Positions 55,336 to 64,000 are shown, numbered from the stretch's first letter. The stretch is DNA of 64,000 bases from Simplicispira suum (GCF_003008595.1 NZ_CP027669.1:1178001-1242000); one strand, 5' to 3'. The notes: generated from the sequence alone by a model not told the origin. Numbers and translations are program-made.

Positions 55336-56721
55336 ATGAAAGCAATTACCAAGGCAGTATGGGCAATAGTGGTATCGGCGGCGACCGCGCAGGCCAGCGC
55401 GGAAATCACTTTTTACCAGGAACAGGGCTTTCAAGGCCGTTCGTTCACCACGGAAAAGCAGATCGGCAATCTGGACCGCTTCGGCTTCAATGACCGCGCA
55501 TCCTCGGTATCGGTGGAGAACGAGCGATGGGAGATTTGCGAAGACGCACGGTATCGGGGGCGTTGCGTCGTGCTGCGTCCCGGCCAGTACCCGACGCTGG
55601 CAGCGCTGGGGCTGAACGATCGAATTTCATCGGCTCGCGCCATCGGACGCGACCAGCGCATCGACGAGCGGCGCTATGCGCCGACACCGGCGCCTGCACA
55701 AATCACGTTTTACGAGGACGAACGCTTTGGTGGGCGCTCCTTTACCACCGACAAACGGGTCGAGGATTTCCGCCGCAAGGGCTTCAATGACCGGGTCTCA
55801 TCGCTTGTCGTGACCGGGCCCGACCGGTGGGAGGCTTGCGAAGATATCCGCTTCAACGGTCGCTGTGTTGTCTTGCGCCCCGGTGAATATCCAACATTGA
55901 GGGGAACCGATCTGAGTGATCGCATCTCTTCGGTTCGCAAGAGCGTGACAAAGGCGCCGGCGCCGGAACCTGCACAAATCGCCTTTTTCGAGCAAGAAGG
56001 TTTTGCAGGCCGCGCTTTCACCACCGACAAATCCTTAGAGAATCTCAGAAGGAGCGGCTTCAATGACCGGGCTTCCTCAGCCGTGGTCGTTGGAAACCGT
56101 CAGTGGGAAGTCTGCGACGACGCCCGCTTTAACGGTCGATGCAGGATCTTGCGGCCAGGCCAGTACCCATCGCTGGCAGCCATGGGACTGAGCAACAGCA
56201 TTTCGTCGGTACGTGAGATCGGCCGCGATGCGCGGATCGATGAGCGGCGCTATGCTCCTGCACCGATCGCTGCGCCCAACTACCGCCAGCGCAAGGACGA
56301 GCGTCTGTTTGAGGCGGATGTAACTTCCGTGCATGCCGTGGTGGGTACACCCGAAAAGCGCTGCTGGATCGAACGCGAGCAAGCGCCGCAGAACGAAAAC
56401 CAGGTGAATGCTCCCGGGGCGGTCCTGGGCGCCCTGCTGGGCGGCGTTCTGGGGCATCAGGTTGGTGGGGGCACCGGCAAGGACATTGCTACTGCGGGCG
56501 GCGCGATTGCGGGGGCGGTGATCGGCTCCAGAATGGGCGGAAACGGCAGTCCACAGTCCGTACCCCAAAATGTGCAGCGTTGTGAAGACCTGCCGCATCA
56601 GGCGCGTACCGAGTATTGGGATGTGACCTACACCTTCAGGGGCGAAGAGCATCGCATTCAAATGGCCTCCCCGCCAGGTCGCACTATCAGCGTCAACGCG
56701 CAAGGTGAACCACGCACGTGA
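55336..56721 (+). CDS. Secreted protein with three beta/gamma-crystallin domains and a glycine-zipper segment
   Basis: 461 residues. Signal peptide to about residue 22 (ATAQASA-EI). Three beta/gamma-crystallin domains follow at about 23-105, 120-200 and 212-295, each with paired Greek-key repeats starting ITFYQEQGFQGRSFTTEK, ITFYEDERFGGRSFTTDK, IAFFEQEGFAGRAFTTDK, and a second motif with C(E/D)D..(F/Y).GRC. The C-terminal part (from about 360) has a Gly-zipper (VLGALLGGVLGHQVGGGTGK, AIAGAVIGSRMGG), as in SlyB-like outer-membrane lipoproteins, and a final beta-rich piece with CEDL. Crystallin domains often bind Ca2+; here function is unknown. AGGAA stands seven bases before the ATG. Confidence 0.88.
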   Translation: MKAITKAVWAIVVSAATAQASAEITFYQEQGFQGRSFTTEKQIGNLDRFGFNDRASSVSVENERWEICEDARYRGRCVVLRPGQYPTLAALGLNDRISSARAIGRDQRIDERRYAPTPAPAQITFYEDERFGGRSFTTDKRVEDFRRKGFNDRVSSLVVTGPDRWEACEDIRFNGRCVVLRPGEYPTLRGTDLSDRISSVRKSVTKAPAPEPAQIAFFEQEGFAGRAFTTDKSLENLRRSGFNDRASSAVVVGNRQWEVCDDARFNGRCRILRPGQYPSLAAMGLSNSISSVREIGRDARIDERRYAPAPIAAPNYRQRKDERLFEADVTSVHAVVGTPEKRCWIEREQAPQNENQVNAPGAVLGALLGGVLGHQVGGGTGKDIATAGGAIAGAVIGSRMGGNGSPQSVPQNVQRCEDLPHQARTEYWDVTYTFRGEEHRIQMASPPGRTISVNAQGEPRT

Positions 56722-56922
56722 ATGTGCCTGCTGCTCAAGCCAGATTCCAGTGCCTGGCAAGCTTCCAGATCGCATGGCAAGGATGTTCGATGGGTATCAA
56801 CCCGTCGCGCATCCTTGTGATGCCTTAGTCTGAAGGGACGTCATCCTGGAATCGGGAGCGGCCAGAGGTGGCCGCCCACCATGCTTTCCCGACGCGAGTG
56901 ACAGAGACTGCGTCAGAGAAAC

Positions 56923-56955
56923 AAAAAAAGCGACCATTTGGGGGTCGCTTTTTTT
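56923..56955 (-). terminator. Intrinsic terminator after tRNA-Phe
   Basis: AGCGACC and GGTCGCT, loop of seven, with a run of A on one side and T on the other; on the minus strand it ends the tRNA-Phe transcript, and it can also serve the crystallin-like gene from the plus strand. Confidence 0.9.
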
Positions 56956-56996
56956 CTATACCCTCGCCAATCTGTTGATCAACAAAGGAAATTATT

Positions 56997-57072
56997 TGGT
57001 GGCCTGGGACGGAATCGAACCGCCGACACAAGGATTTTCAATCCTCTGCTCTACCGACTGAGCTACCGGGCC
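56997..57072 (-). tRNA. tRNA-Phe (anticodon GAA)
   Basis: 76 bases including encoded CCA. The cloverleaf is clear: D arm GCTC/GAGC, anticodon stem GAGGA/TCCTT with loop TTGAAAA, T arm GGCGG/CCGTC with TTCGATT. The acceptor stem is GGCCCGG against CCAGGCC, which leaves a C5-A68 mismatch. A terminator follows. Confidence 0.97.
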
Positions 57073-57123
57073 TGAGCCATAAATTATAGCCAGGAAAATT
57101 GAGCGAGTTTTCCTGGTGTGAAA

Positions 57124-57807
57124 CTAATTGCGCTTACCGCGGGCCAGGTCGACGCCGAGCTGGCGCAACTTGCGATAGAGGTGGGTGCGCTCCAGACCGG
57201 TTTTTTCGGCGACGCGCGTCATGGAGCCTCCCTCGCGCGCGAGGTGAAATTCGAAATAGGCCTTTTCAAATCCGTCGCGCGCTTCGCGCAAGGGACGGTC
57301 CAGATCGAAGCCCTGGTGCGCATGGGGGCCCTGCTCAAGCTCCATGGTCACGGCAAACTGCTGCACGGTTGCATCGGCGCTTACGACAGGGGCCGGGGCC
57401 GCAACTATGGGCGCGACAACCGCAGGGGGGGTCGTTCGCGCAGCATGACGGGCCAAGCCTTGCTCTACGGCCTTGAGCAATTTCTGCAGCGTGATGGGTT
57501 TTTCCAGAAAGGCGAACGCACCGATGCGCGTGGCGTCCACCGCTGTGTCGATCGTTGCGTGACCACTCATCATGATGACCGGCATGGTGAGCAAGCCGCT
57601 GGCCGCCCACTCCTTGAGGAGAGAAACGCCATCGGTGTCGGGCATCCAGATGTCGAGCAACACCAGATCGTATTCGTTCGCATTGCGGGCGATGCGAGCC
57701 TGCGTGGCGTTTTCCGCCAGATCGACGCTATGGCCTTCGTCATTCAGGATCTCGGATAGAAGGTCCCGTATGCCCAATTCGTCGTCTACCACCAATAAAT
57801 TTGCCAT
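57124..57807 (-). CDS. NtrX-like response regulator without AAA+ domain
   Basis: 227-residue response regulator. The receiver domain (1-120) has Asp9/Asp10, phosphorylation Asp52 (LVLLDIWMPDTDG) and Lys of EKPI. After a Pro/Ala/Val-rich linker comes a Fis-type HTH (about 185-225: MTRVAEKTGLERTHLYRKLR). The receiver and HTH resemble NtrX, but the central sigma-54 ATPase is missing, so it should not activate sigma-54 promoters. It pairs with the histidine kinase 34 bases upstream. Target genes unknown. Confidence 0.9.
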   Translation of the reverse strand: MANLLVVDDELGIRDLLSEILNDEGHSVDLAENATQARIARNANEYDLVLLDIWMPDTDGVSLLKEWAASGLLTMPVIMMSGHATIDTAVDATRIGAFAFLEKPITLQKLLKAVEQGLARHAARTTPPAVVAPIVAAPAPVVSADATVQQFAVTMELEQGPHAHQGFDLDRPLREARDGFEKAYFEFHLAREGGSMTRVAEKTGLERTHLYRKLRQLGVDLARGKRN

Positions 57808-57841
57808 GTGCGAAATGCCTTGAATCTGCGACGTGCCGAAC

Positions 57842-60139
57842 TTATGTCGTCACGTGCGTTGCCGCGAATGATAGCGATACTTGTGCACCGACGGGATGTC
57901 CATCCTGCTCGCGATTGTTGAGAGTGATGCGTGCGCCGTGTTCATCGGCAATTTTCTTGACCACCGCCAGGCCCAGGCCTGTGCCGCGATCTTTGGTTGT
58001 CACGTACGGTTCAAACGCGCGCTGCAGGATGTGGGGAGGAAAACCGGGACCCTGGTCGGACACCGTCAGGCTGACACGGTGAGACGCCGCGCTAAACCGG
58101 GTGGTGAGACTCACGGGTGCCGAAATTGCCGCAGCGCTCGCCTGCATCGCCTGTTCCGTAGCGTCCTGCGCGTTCTGCACCAGATTGTGCAGCACCTGAC
58201 GCAACTGCTGTGCGTCTCCCAAAATCGGGGGACAACAAGGATCTAAATCGGCCTGCACAGGCACATGGCTGTGGCCAGGCTCGTAGAGGTTTAACACTTC
58301 CTGCACCAGCGCATTGAGGTCCAGCGGCTTGAGTTCTGCGGCCGGAAGGCGCGCGTAATCACGGAATTCGTTGACCAGCCGTTTCATGGCCTCCACCTGG
58401 TCCACGATCGTTTTCACCGACTTGGTGAGCATCGCTTGGTCCGGTGCCGCCAGTTTCGCCAGCAACTTCATTTCCAATCGCTCGGCAGAAAGCTGGATGG
58501 GGGTGAGCGGATTCTTGATTTCGTGTGCCAGTCGACGGGCTACTTCGCCCCAGGCCTGGGCACGCTGGGCCGACACGATTTCCGTGATGTCCTCAAACAC
58601 GAGAAGACGCGCCTCATCGGGCATCTCGGCGCCTCGGGCTACCAGGCTCGTCGCATGTTGCTGCGCTCCAGAGGGCGAGGCATGCAGTTCAAAAGTTTGC
58701 TGCCAGTGGTCGGGCCCCCCCTGGTCACACTGCGCAAGAAACGCATCGAACTGCCGCTGGACCGCAGCGGCGAATTCGCTCAGATCGGGCAAATCGGCCA
58801 GCAAATGTCCGAGTACGGGCTCCAGGGCGACCCGCAAGATGCGTTCCGCACCGGGGTTGAAAGACTGCACCCTGCCGGCAGCGTCCATCACAATGACGCC
58901 AGATGTGAGGTTGTCCAAAATGGTCTGCAGGCGCTCGCGTGCCGTATCGAGCGCCTGCATGCTGGTGTCCACGGCACTGCGTGCGTCTGAGAGCTGCTGC
59001 GTCATCAAGGCGAACGAACGGGTCAGGCCTCCAAGTTCGTCTTTGCCTTGAAGCGCTGCCTTGGGGCTGAGGTTGCCCTGCGCCACCTCACGCACCCCTT
59101 CTGCCAGTACCAACAAAGGACGAGCGAGCTGGTTACCCAGCAATACCGCCAGAACCACCGCACCGAAAACGGCGAGGAACAGGCTCAGGGTCAGCGTGCC
59201 GATGTACATGCGCCGAAGGCCACCGCGCGCCAGCGAGCGCTCCTGGTATTCGCGATTGGCTTCCTGGACTGCCACCGCATTGCCAACCAGAACAGCGGGC
59301 AGCGGGATCGTGACCTGCATGTAGCGCGGCTCGGCCAACAGGCCCATGCCTATGCTGGTGGTAGGAACAAGGGCCATGGCGGTGACATGCACCTTCTGCA
59401 TGGCTTCGGGTTTGGCATGCTCATCCAGATCATCCAGACCCTCGATCTGCGCCGATGCGCGTTGCTGGCGCAGCATGCGCAGCTGCTGTGCGCTGGGTCG
59501 CTCGGCGTCGATCCGGAAACGCGACTGGCCTACGCTGGCCAGAAGCACGCCAGAACTGCTCCATAGCGCCGCATCGCTGGCCCCCAACTGATCGCGAATT
59601 CTCTCGAGCACCAGTCCGGCGGCGGCGTCCGGTACCTGGCTGAGCTGTGCAGCGGCCGTGCGCGTGCGCGATGCCGAATCGCTGGCCTGCATTTCCAACG
59701 TTGCGCGCGCCAGGCTGACACCCGCACTGAGCGCGCCCTCCACCTCGACATCAAACCAGCTCTCGATCGAGCGCGAAACGAACTGGTAGGAGACGACATA
59801 GATCAACACACCAGGCATCACGCCCACAAGCGCAAAAATGGCTGCGAGTTTGACCAGAAGCCGGCTGCCAAACTTCTTGCGCCGCAAGCGCAGCGCCAGC
59901 CGCAGAACAATCCAAACCAGCACGCCTAGCAAGATCAGGGCGACGACAACGTTGGCGGCAAAAAGCCAGCCGTAGTTGCGCTCATACAAGGCCCGGTTGT
60001 TGGTAGCCAGGGTGAGCAGAAACATCAGCACCAGAGCAATGGCCGCCGTGACGGCAATGCCCACGCCAATGGCCCAGCGCACCGCGCGCGAAGGCTCAGA
60101 GCCAGGCTTCTTAGCTGCAATGCCCATGCCAAATATCAT
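57842..60139 (-). CDS. NtrY-like membrane sensor histidine kinase
   Basis: 765-residue kinase. Three membrane helices in the first about 105 residues (GIAVTAAIALVLMFLLTLAT, ANVVVALILLGVLVWIVL, LVKLAAIFALVGVMPGVLIY), a periplasmic region, a fourth helix and HAMP near 320-400, PAS-like (GVIVMDAAGRVQSFNPGAER), HisKA with LAHEIKNPLTPIQLSAERL, and HATPase with NLVQNAQDA and DQGPGFP. Matches NtrY. ATG 60139 overlaps the DUF4390 stop (ATGA). The cognate regulator is the gene that follows. Signal unknown. Confidence 0.93.
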   Translation of the reverse strand: MIFGMGIAAKKPGSEPSRAVRWAIGVGIAVTAAIALVLMFLLTLATNNRALYERNYGWLFAANVVVALILLGVLVWIVLRLALRLRRKKFGSRLLVKLAAIFALVGVMPGVLIYVVSYQFVSRSIESWFDVEVEGALSAGVSLARATLEMQASDSASRTRTAAAQLSQVPDAAAGLVLERIRDQLGASDAALWSSSGVLLASVGQSRFRIDAERPSAQQLRMLRQQRASAQIEGLDDLDEHAKPEAMQKVHVTAMALVPTTSIGMGLLAEPRYMQVTIPLPAVLVGNAVAVQEANREYQERSLARGGLRRMYIGTLTLSLFLAVFGAVVLAVLLGNQLARPLLVLAEGVREVAQGNLSPKAALQGKDELGGLTRSFALMTQQLSDARSAVDTSMQALDTARERLQTILDNLTSGVIVMDAAGRVQSFNPGAERILRVALEPVLGHLLADLPDLSEFAAAVQRQFDAFLAQCDQGGPDHWQQTFELHASPSGAQQHATSLVARGAEMPDEARLLVFEDITEIVSAQRAQAWGEVARRLAHEIKNPLTPIQLSAERLEMKLLAKLAAPDQAMLTKSVKTIVDQVEAMKRLVNEFRDYARLPAAELKPLDLNALVQEVLNLYEPGHSHVPVQADLDPCCPPILGDAQQLRQVLHNLVQNAQDATEQAMQASAAAISAPVSLTTRFSAASHRVSLTVSDQGPGFPPHILQRAFEPYVTTKDRGTGLGLAVVKKIADEHGARITLNNREQDGHPVGAQVSLSFAATHVTT

Positions 60140-60753
60140 GGTGCAGCCAATGCAGGAACCCGCTCGGTGCGCGCGATGGAAAGGTTCCACCCTGAGCGCC
60201 CGAGTGCCCCGATCTGCAGCGGACGGGGCAATTGCGACATATCAAGCTGAAATCGAAAATGCACGCGGTACGAAGACCGGTCGTCCAAGTCGCTGCTGTC
60301 GGTGATTTTCCAGAATGCAATGCGTTGCATGGCGCCCAGCACGTCGGGCAGCTGATCGTAGGTTTGGCCCACCGACACGCCCAGACCCGAGGTATCAAAT
60401 GGGCTTGCCGATACATTCAGCCGCCAGCGCTGGGTGAGCGGCTGGTACGTCAGGCGCATGTAGCGGTGCACGGAGGAAACGATCTGATCGGACCAATACC
60501 AGCGCGCGCGCACGACTTCGGCGTCAGCGACGAACGTCATGGGAATCCCCTTTTGCAAGGCATCTTCGACGAGACCAGGCAAGGAAAATTCCGTCGATAC
60601 GTTCAGGAACAAGCCTTCGGCATTGCGTTCAATGTCCATGTGCGCCACGGTGTGCGTCCCTTGGGCACGGACAGGCGCGCAGACCAGCGCGCTGATCCAG
60701 AGCACCAGCACGCTGAGCGCGACCTGCACCTGGCGTGAGCAGGCGCTGCGCAT
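60136..60753 (-). CDS. DUF4390-domain secreted protein
   Basis: 205 residues with a signal peptide (QVALSVLVLWISALVCAPVR, cleavage at RAQ-GT) and a DUF4390 domain: FSLPGLVEDALQKGIPMTF, EVVRARWYWSDQIV, YQPLTQRWRLNVSA. Function unknown. It lies one base after rsmB and overlaps the NtrY-like kinase gene, the usual position in Burkholderiales; a link to sensing by that kinase is possible but unshown. Confidence 0.88.
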   Translation of the reverse strand: MRSACSRQVQVALSVLVLWISALVCAPVRAQGTHTVAHMDIERNAEGLFLNVSTEFSLPGLVEDALQKGIPMTFVADAEVVRARWYWSDQIVSSVHRYMRLTYQPLTQRWRLNVSASPFDTSGLGVSVGQTYDQLPDVLGAMQRIAFWKITDSSDLDDRSSYRVHFRFQLDMSQLPRPLQIGALGRSGWNLSIARTERVPALAAP

Positions 60754-60754
60754 G

Positions 60755-62140
60755 TCAGCGCTTCGTCTTTTGTAGCAAGGCGTAGAAAAAACCATCGTGT
60801 CCCCCCGGTCCATTGTCGGGGAGGCTTCCTTCTGTGTCTGCGGCGGCGGGCAGGATATGGCCCGGTGACGGCAGTAGGCTGGCATCGCTGTTGCGGGCAA
60901 GAAACGTTTCGATCTGCTGCTGCCCTTCTGCCCTGAACACCGAGCAGGTGGCGTACAGCATGCGCCCACCAGGGCGCAGCAACGGCCAAAGCTTGACAAG
61001 CAGCCGGGCCTGAACCTGGGCCAGCTGAGCGATGTCGGATTCGCGGCGCAGCCAGCGCACATCGGGATGGCGTCTGACGATCCCTGACGCAGTGCACGGC
61101 GCGTCGAGCAAGATCGCGTCAAAGGGCTCTCCTGCGCAATACTGCTGCCACCAGTCCTGCGGCCTGGCTGCATCCTGTGCGAGTACCTGCGCGCGCAGCC
61201 CGATACGTTGCATGGTCTCCTCGATACGTATGCAGCGCTGTGGGTCCACGTCGAGCGCTGTGAGCTGCATGGGCGAATCGGCCCCCGCGAATTCAAGCAA
61301 ATGCGCCGTCTTGCCACCGGGCGCGGCGCAGGCATCGAGCACGCGCAGCGGCTCGTTGAGCGCCAGTCCGCCAAGCAGCAGAGGGGCTGCAGCTTGCGCG
61401 GAGGCGTCCTGGACCGACACCACCCCTTCTGCGAATCCCGGCAAACCGTGCACCGAGACGGCGCTCATCAGTACGACTGCGTTTGCATTTTTCTCGAATG
61501 CTTCAATATTGATAGCTGTCAACGCTTGTACATACTGCGCTGGAGTGCTTTTTTGCTCATTTACTCTGAGCACCATGGGCGCTTGGACGTTGTTGGCGCG
61601 AAGGATCTGCTGCCAGTGCTCGGGCCACTCTTTCTGCACGCGCCGGATCCACCACAGCGGGTGGTTCCACTGCGCAAGCAAATCTCCAGCGACGGCTGAC
61701 ATCAGGGCTTCACGCTCGCGCAAAAAGCGCCGCAGACAGGCATTGATAAACGATGCTTGGCCACGCGTCGCAGCGTCGCTCTTGGCGGCTTCGACCGCCT
61801 GGTTGACCAGTGTGAAAGCATCGTAAGGGTGCTCTTGCGGCACAGCCGCCAGCGCGAGCGCGGTGCACAGGAGTGCATCCGCCGCAGGCGCTGGCTTGCG
61901 CGGCGCGAGTTGGGCCCGTAGTGCCTCGACCAGACCCAGATGGCGCAGCACGTGGTAGAGCAGCGCCTGCGCGCCGGGTCGCTGGCGCGTGTCGGCCGCA
62001 TGAAGTGCCACAGCGCCCGAGCGGCCGCCGCGAATCTCGCGCAGGCCGGCCGCCGCGTCATGCAAAAGCGTCGCCAGCGCACTTGACCGTGGCGCGGCCA
62101 TCGGCACTGGCAGGGAGCGCGGGGCGCTGACTCGATTCAT
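60755..62140 (-). CDS. rsmB: 16S rRNA cytosine-967 C5-methyltransferase
   Basis: 461-residue RNA methyltransferase. An N-terminal NusB-like helical domain (about 20-150) is followed by the RsmB/Fmu catalytic domain with VLDACAAPGGKTAHLLEFAG (SAM), ILLDAPCTASG (Cys for product release) and YATCSVFRAEGQQQI (catalytic Cys). ATG 62140 (MNRVSAPRS) is chosen; M further in is possible. Residues about 198-215 (VQALTAINIEAFEKNA) come from a dispersed-repeat copy. It follows the rpoC terminator. Confidence 0.95.
   Translation of the reverse strand: MNRVSAPRSLPVPMAAPRSSALATLLHDAAAGLREIRGGRSGAVALHAADTRQRPGAQALLYHVLRHLGLVEALRAQLAPRKPAPAADALLCTALALAAVPQEHPYDAFTLVNQAVEAAKSDAATRGQASFINACLRRFLREREALMSAVAGDLLAQWNHPLWWIRRVQKEWPEHWQQILRANNVQAPMVLRVNEQKSTPAQYVQALTAINIEAFEKNANAVVLMSAVSVHGLPGFAEGVVSVQDASAQAAAPLLLGGLALNEPLRVLDACAAPGGKTAHLLEFAGADSPMQLTALDVDPQRCIRIEETMQRIGLRAQVLAQDAARPQDWWQQYCAGEPFDAILLDAPCTASGIVRRHPDVRWLRRESDIAQLAQVQARLLVKLWPLLRPGGRMLYATCSVFRAEGQQQIETFLARNSDASLLPSPGHILPAAADTEGSLPDNGPGGHDGFFYALLQKTKR
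61500..61550 (-). repeat. Dispersed repeat, copy G (inside rsmB)
   Basis: Read on the minus strand: CACTCCAGCGCAGTATG, then CAAGCGTTGACAGCTAT, then a CAATATTGAAGC tail. Translated in frame in RsmB as part of VQALTAINIEAFEKNA, before the conserved core. Confidence 0.7.
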
Positions 62141-62212
62141 GGTGTGTGTTGCTAGTGACAGAAGTGAGCGCCTAGGCGGCCTGGTGACAAGACAGGCATT
62201 GTGGCCTGCGGC

Positions 62213-62253
62213 AAAAAAAATCCCGACCGTCCCCGCGAAGGGCCGATCGGGAT
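62213..62253 (-). terminator. Intrinsic terminator of rpoC
   Basis: On the minus strand ATCCCGA pairs with TCGGGAT around a GC-rich loop, followed by eight T. It closes the rpoB-rpoC transcript before rsmB. Confidence 0.88.
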
Positions 62254-62303
62254 CGACGCGCACAGGCGCTGCCGGGCTCTGCGCCAGGCAGCGCGCAGGG
62301 GGC

Positions 62304-64000
62304 TCAGTCCAAGGCCGCCGCTGCGTCGTCGCCTGCGCTCTCGACCGTCTCGGTTTCGGCGATACCGGCCATCTCCTCGGCCTCCGCCTCAGCGATGGCT
62401 CTGCGTTCGGCGTCGTCCATGGCGTCCTTGATCTTGCGCGCCTGGTGGTAGGCCATGCCGGTGCCCGCAGGAATCAAGCGACCAACGATGACGTTTTCCT
62501 TCAAGCCGCGCAACTCATCCCGCTTGCCCATGATGGCCGCTTCGGTCAGAACCCGGGTCGTCTCCTGGAAGGATGCCGCCGAGATGAACGAATCGGTCGA
62601 CAACGAAGCCTTGGTAATGCCCAGCAACAGATTGGTGTAGGTCGACGCGAGTTTGCCGTCGCGCTGCAGCGCCTCGTTGGTATTGAGTATCTCCGAGCGC
62701 TCGACCTGTTCACCAGCGATGTAGTTGGAGTCGCCTGGGTTGTCGACCACGACGCGGCGCAGCATCTGGCGAACGATCACCTCGATGTGCTTGTCGTTGA
62801 TCTTCACGCCTTGCAGGCGATAGACGTCCTGCACTTCATCGACGATGTAGCGCGAGAGCTCTTCAATGCCCAGAAGACGCAGGATGTCCTGCGGATCAGC
62901 CGGACCGTCGACGATCGACTCGCCCTTGTTCACCACCTGGCCTTCGTGCACCAGAATGTTCTTTTCCTTGGGGATCAGGTCTTCCATGACCTTGCCGTCC
63001 GGATCAGTGATCTGCAGGCGGATCTTGCCCTTGGTTTCCTTGCCGAACGAGACGGTACCGGTAGTTTCCGCAAGCGTTCCCTTGTCCTTGGGCGTGCGCG
63101 CTTCGAACAGTTCTGCCACCCGTGGCAGACCGCCGGTGATGTCGCGCGTCTTCTGGCCCTCGATCGGGATGCGCGCCAGCACTTCGCCGGGGCCCACGTC
63201 CTGACCATCGCGCACCTGGATCAGTGCACCAATCTGGAAGCCGATGGTCACCGAGTGATCGGTGCCGGGGATCTTCACTTCGTTGCCCGCAGGGTCGATC
63301 AGCTTGACCTGGGGCTTGACCACCTTGGTGGAGCCGCGGCGCTTGGGGTCGATCACCACCAGCGTCGACAAGCCGGTCACGTCGTCCACCTGCTTGGCAA
63401 CGGTCAGACCCTCTTCCACATTCTCGAACTTCGCCTGACCGGCAAATTCGGTGATGATGGGTCGGGTCAGCGGATCCCAGTTGGCCAGGATCAGGCCGGC
63501 CTTGACCTGCTGGTCGGCCTTGACCGTCAGGGTGGCCCCGTACGGCACTTTGTGGCGCTCACGTTCGCGGCCATGCTCGTCGTGAATGACGATCTCACCG
63601 GAACGTGCAATCACCACCAGATCGCCCTTGGAGTTGGTCACATAGCGCATGGTGGCGTTGAAGCCGATCACGCCATTGGACTTGGCTTCCACGCTCGACG
63701 CAATTGCCGCGCGCGACGCCGCGCCGCCAATGTGGAAGGTACGCATGGTGAGCTGGGTTCCTGGCTCGCCAATCGACTGCGCAGCAATCACGCCCACGGC
63801 CTCGCCCAGATTGATCTTGCCGCCACGGCCCAGGTCGCGGCCATAGCAACTGGCGCAAAGACCAAAGCGCGTTTCGCAGGTCAGCGCAGTGCGAACCTTG
63901 ACTTCATCGACACCAGCGGCTTCCAGTTCCTCGATCAGTTCTTCTTCCAGCATCTGGCCAGCAGCGGCCAGCACGGCGCGATTTTCCGGGTGCAGCACGT
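62304..64000 (-). CDS. rpoC: RNA polymerase beta-prime subunit (C-terminal part, cut by the window edge)
   Basis: About 565 residues of the C-terminal part; the 5' end lies beyond the right edge. Diagnostic are the second zinc cluster ([20 protein letters not shown]), [20 protein letters not shown] (the trigger-loop region with MRTFHIGG) and the [11 protein letters not shown] and [10 protein letters not shown] stretch near the end, then an acidic Ala-rich tail ending AAAALD. The catalytic Mg motif NADFDGD is off-window. Terminator after the stop. Confidence 0.97.
   Translation of the reverse strand, partial: VLHPENRAVLAAAGQMLEEELIEELEAAGVDEVKVRTALTCETRFGLCASCYGRDLGRGGKINLGEAVGVIAAQSIGEPGTQLTMRTFHIGGAASRAAIASSVEAKSNGVIGFNATMRYVTNSKGDLVVIARSGEIVIHDEHGRERERHKVPYGATLTVKADQQVKAGLILANWDPLTRPIITEFAGQAKFENVEEGLTVAKQVDDVTGLSTLVVIDPKRRGSTKVVKPQVKLIDPAGNEVKIPGTDHSVTIGFQIGALIQVRDGQDVGPGEVLARIPIEGQKTRDITGGLPRVAELFEARTPKDKGTLAETTGTVSFGKETKGKIRLQITDPDGKVMEDLIPKEKNILVHEGQVVNKGESIVDGPADPQDILRLLGIEELSRYIVDEVQDVYRLQGVKINDKHIEVIVRQMLRRVVVDNPGDSNYIAGEQVERSEILNTNEALQRDGKLASTYTNLLLGITKASLSTDSFISAASFQETTRVLTEAAIMGKRDELRGLKENVIVGRLIPAGTGMAYHQARKIKDAMDDAERRAIAEAEAEEMAGIAETETVESAGDDAAAALD

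Noticed and set aside
55100..55339. 79-codon plus-strand frame before the crystallin-like gene
   Set aside because: It overlaps the next start, has no ribosome-binding site and no recognisable content.
1..64000. CRISPR array, insertion sequence, prophage or integron
   Set aside because: No regularly spaced direct repeats, transposase, integrase or phage genes were found.

Overview
The window looks like chromosomal DNA of a betaproteobacterium of the order Burkholderiales, most likely family Comamonadaceae. I base this on the high GC content, the gene pairs and orders (trpE/chorismate mutase/trpG/LysE-type exporter/trpD; apaG next to rpe; lptA-lptB-rpoN; rpoC-rsmB-DUF4390-ntrY-like-ntrX-like), and a short dispersed repeat built on the arms CTAGCGCTTAT and ATAAGCGCTA that I associate with this family. 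The genus cannot be fixed from the sequence alone. Apart from a few accessory blocks it is ordinary core chromosome. I see no phage, insertion sequence, CRISPR array or rRNA operon. The sequence ends inside trpD on the left and inside rpoC on the right.

Layout. Positions 1-4060 (minus strand) hold a tryptophan operon read trpE, aroQ-like mutase, trpG, lysE-like, trpD, preceded by a leader peptide with two nearly adjacent Trp codons and a hairpin that covers the trpE ribosome-binding site. Positions 4.2-7.8 kb carry a secreted chalcone-isomerase-like protein, a chemoreceptor, phosphoglycolate phosphatase and a small secreted protein. Positions 7.8-16.5 kb are one giant cyclic beta-1,2-glucan synthase gene with a small membrane protein just upstream. 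Positions 16.6-22.7 kb hold rpe, divergent apaG, two tandem CPA2-type antiporter membrane domains, a YbdK-type carboxylate-amine ligase and thiL.

Positions 22.7-32.9 kb are an accessory block that lies between thiL and pgpA. It contains an overlapping binding-protein / diguanylate cyclase / binding-protein operon, an NhaR-like regulator, a YccA-like membrane protein, a secreted Ala/Pro-rich protein, a twice-frameshifted Tat nitroreductase, an NAD(P)-dependent epimerase with a divergent LysR regulator, and a MuiA-like protein. pgpA and pncC follow, then a UPF0149/SEC-C protein, a kinase-like protein, a nitrilase-nitroreductase pair and an acyltransferase-3/SGNH protein.

Positions 39.7-47.8 kb (minus) carry a PIN protein, an rRNA methyltransferase, rpoN, lptB, lptA, dsbA, a SPOR protein and argS. 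Positions 47.9-56.7 kb carry a PsiF protein, a DUF2214 membrane protein with a LysR regulator, divergent malate synthase G, a CWC protein, a tautomerase, an MFS pump, a class II amidotransferase and a three-domain beta/gamma-crystallin protein. Positions 57.0-64.0 kb (minus) carry tRNA-Phe, an NtrX-like regulator without an ATPase domain, an NtrY-like kinase, a DUF4390 protein, rsmB and the 3' end of rpoC.

The most interesting items are the two-binding-protein/diguanylate-cyclase operon, the trp leader with a ribosome-binding-site-masking hairpin, the ten copies of a small repeat (six of them translated in frame inside housekeeping proteins), and the crystallin/glycine-zipper fusion.
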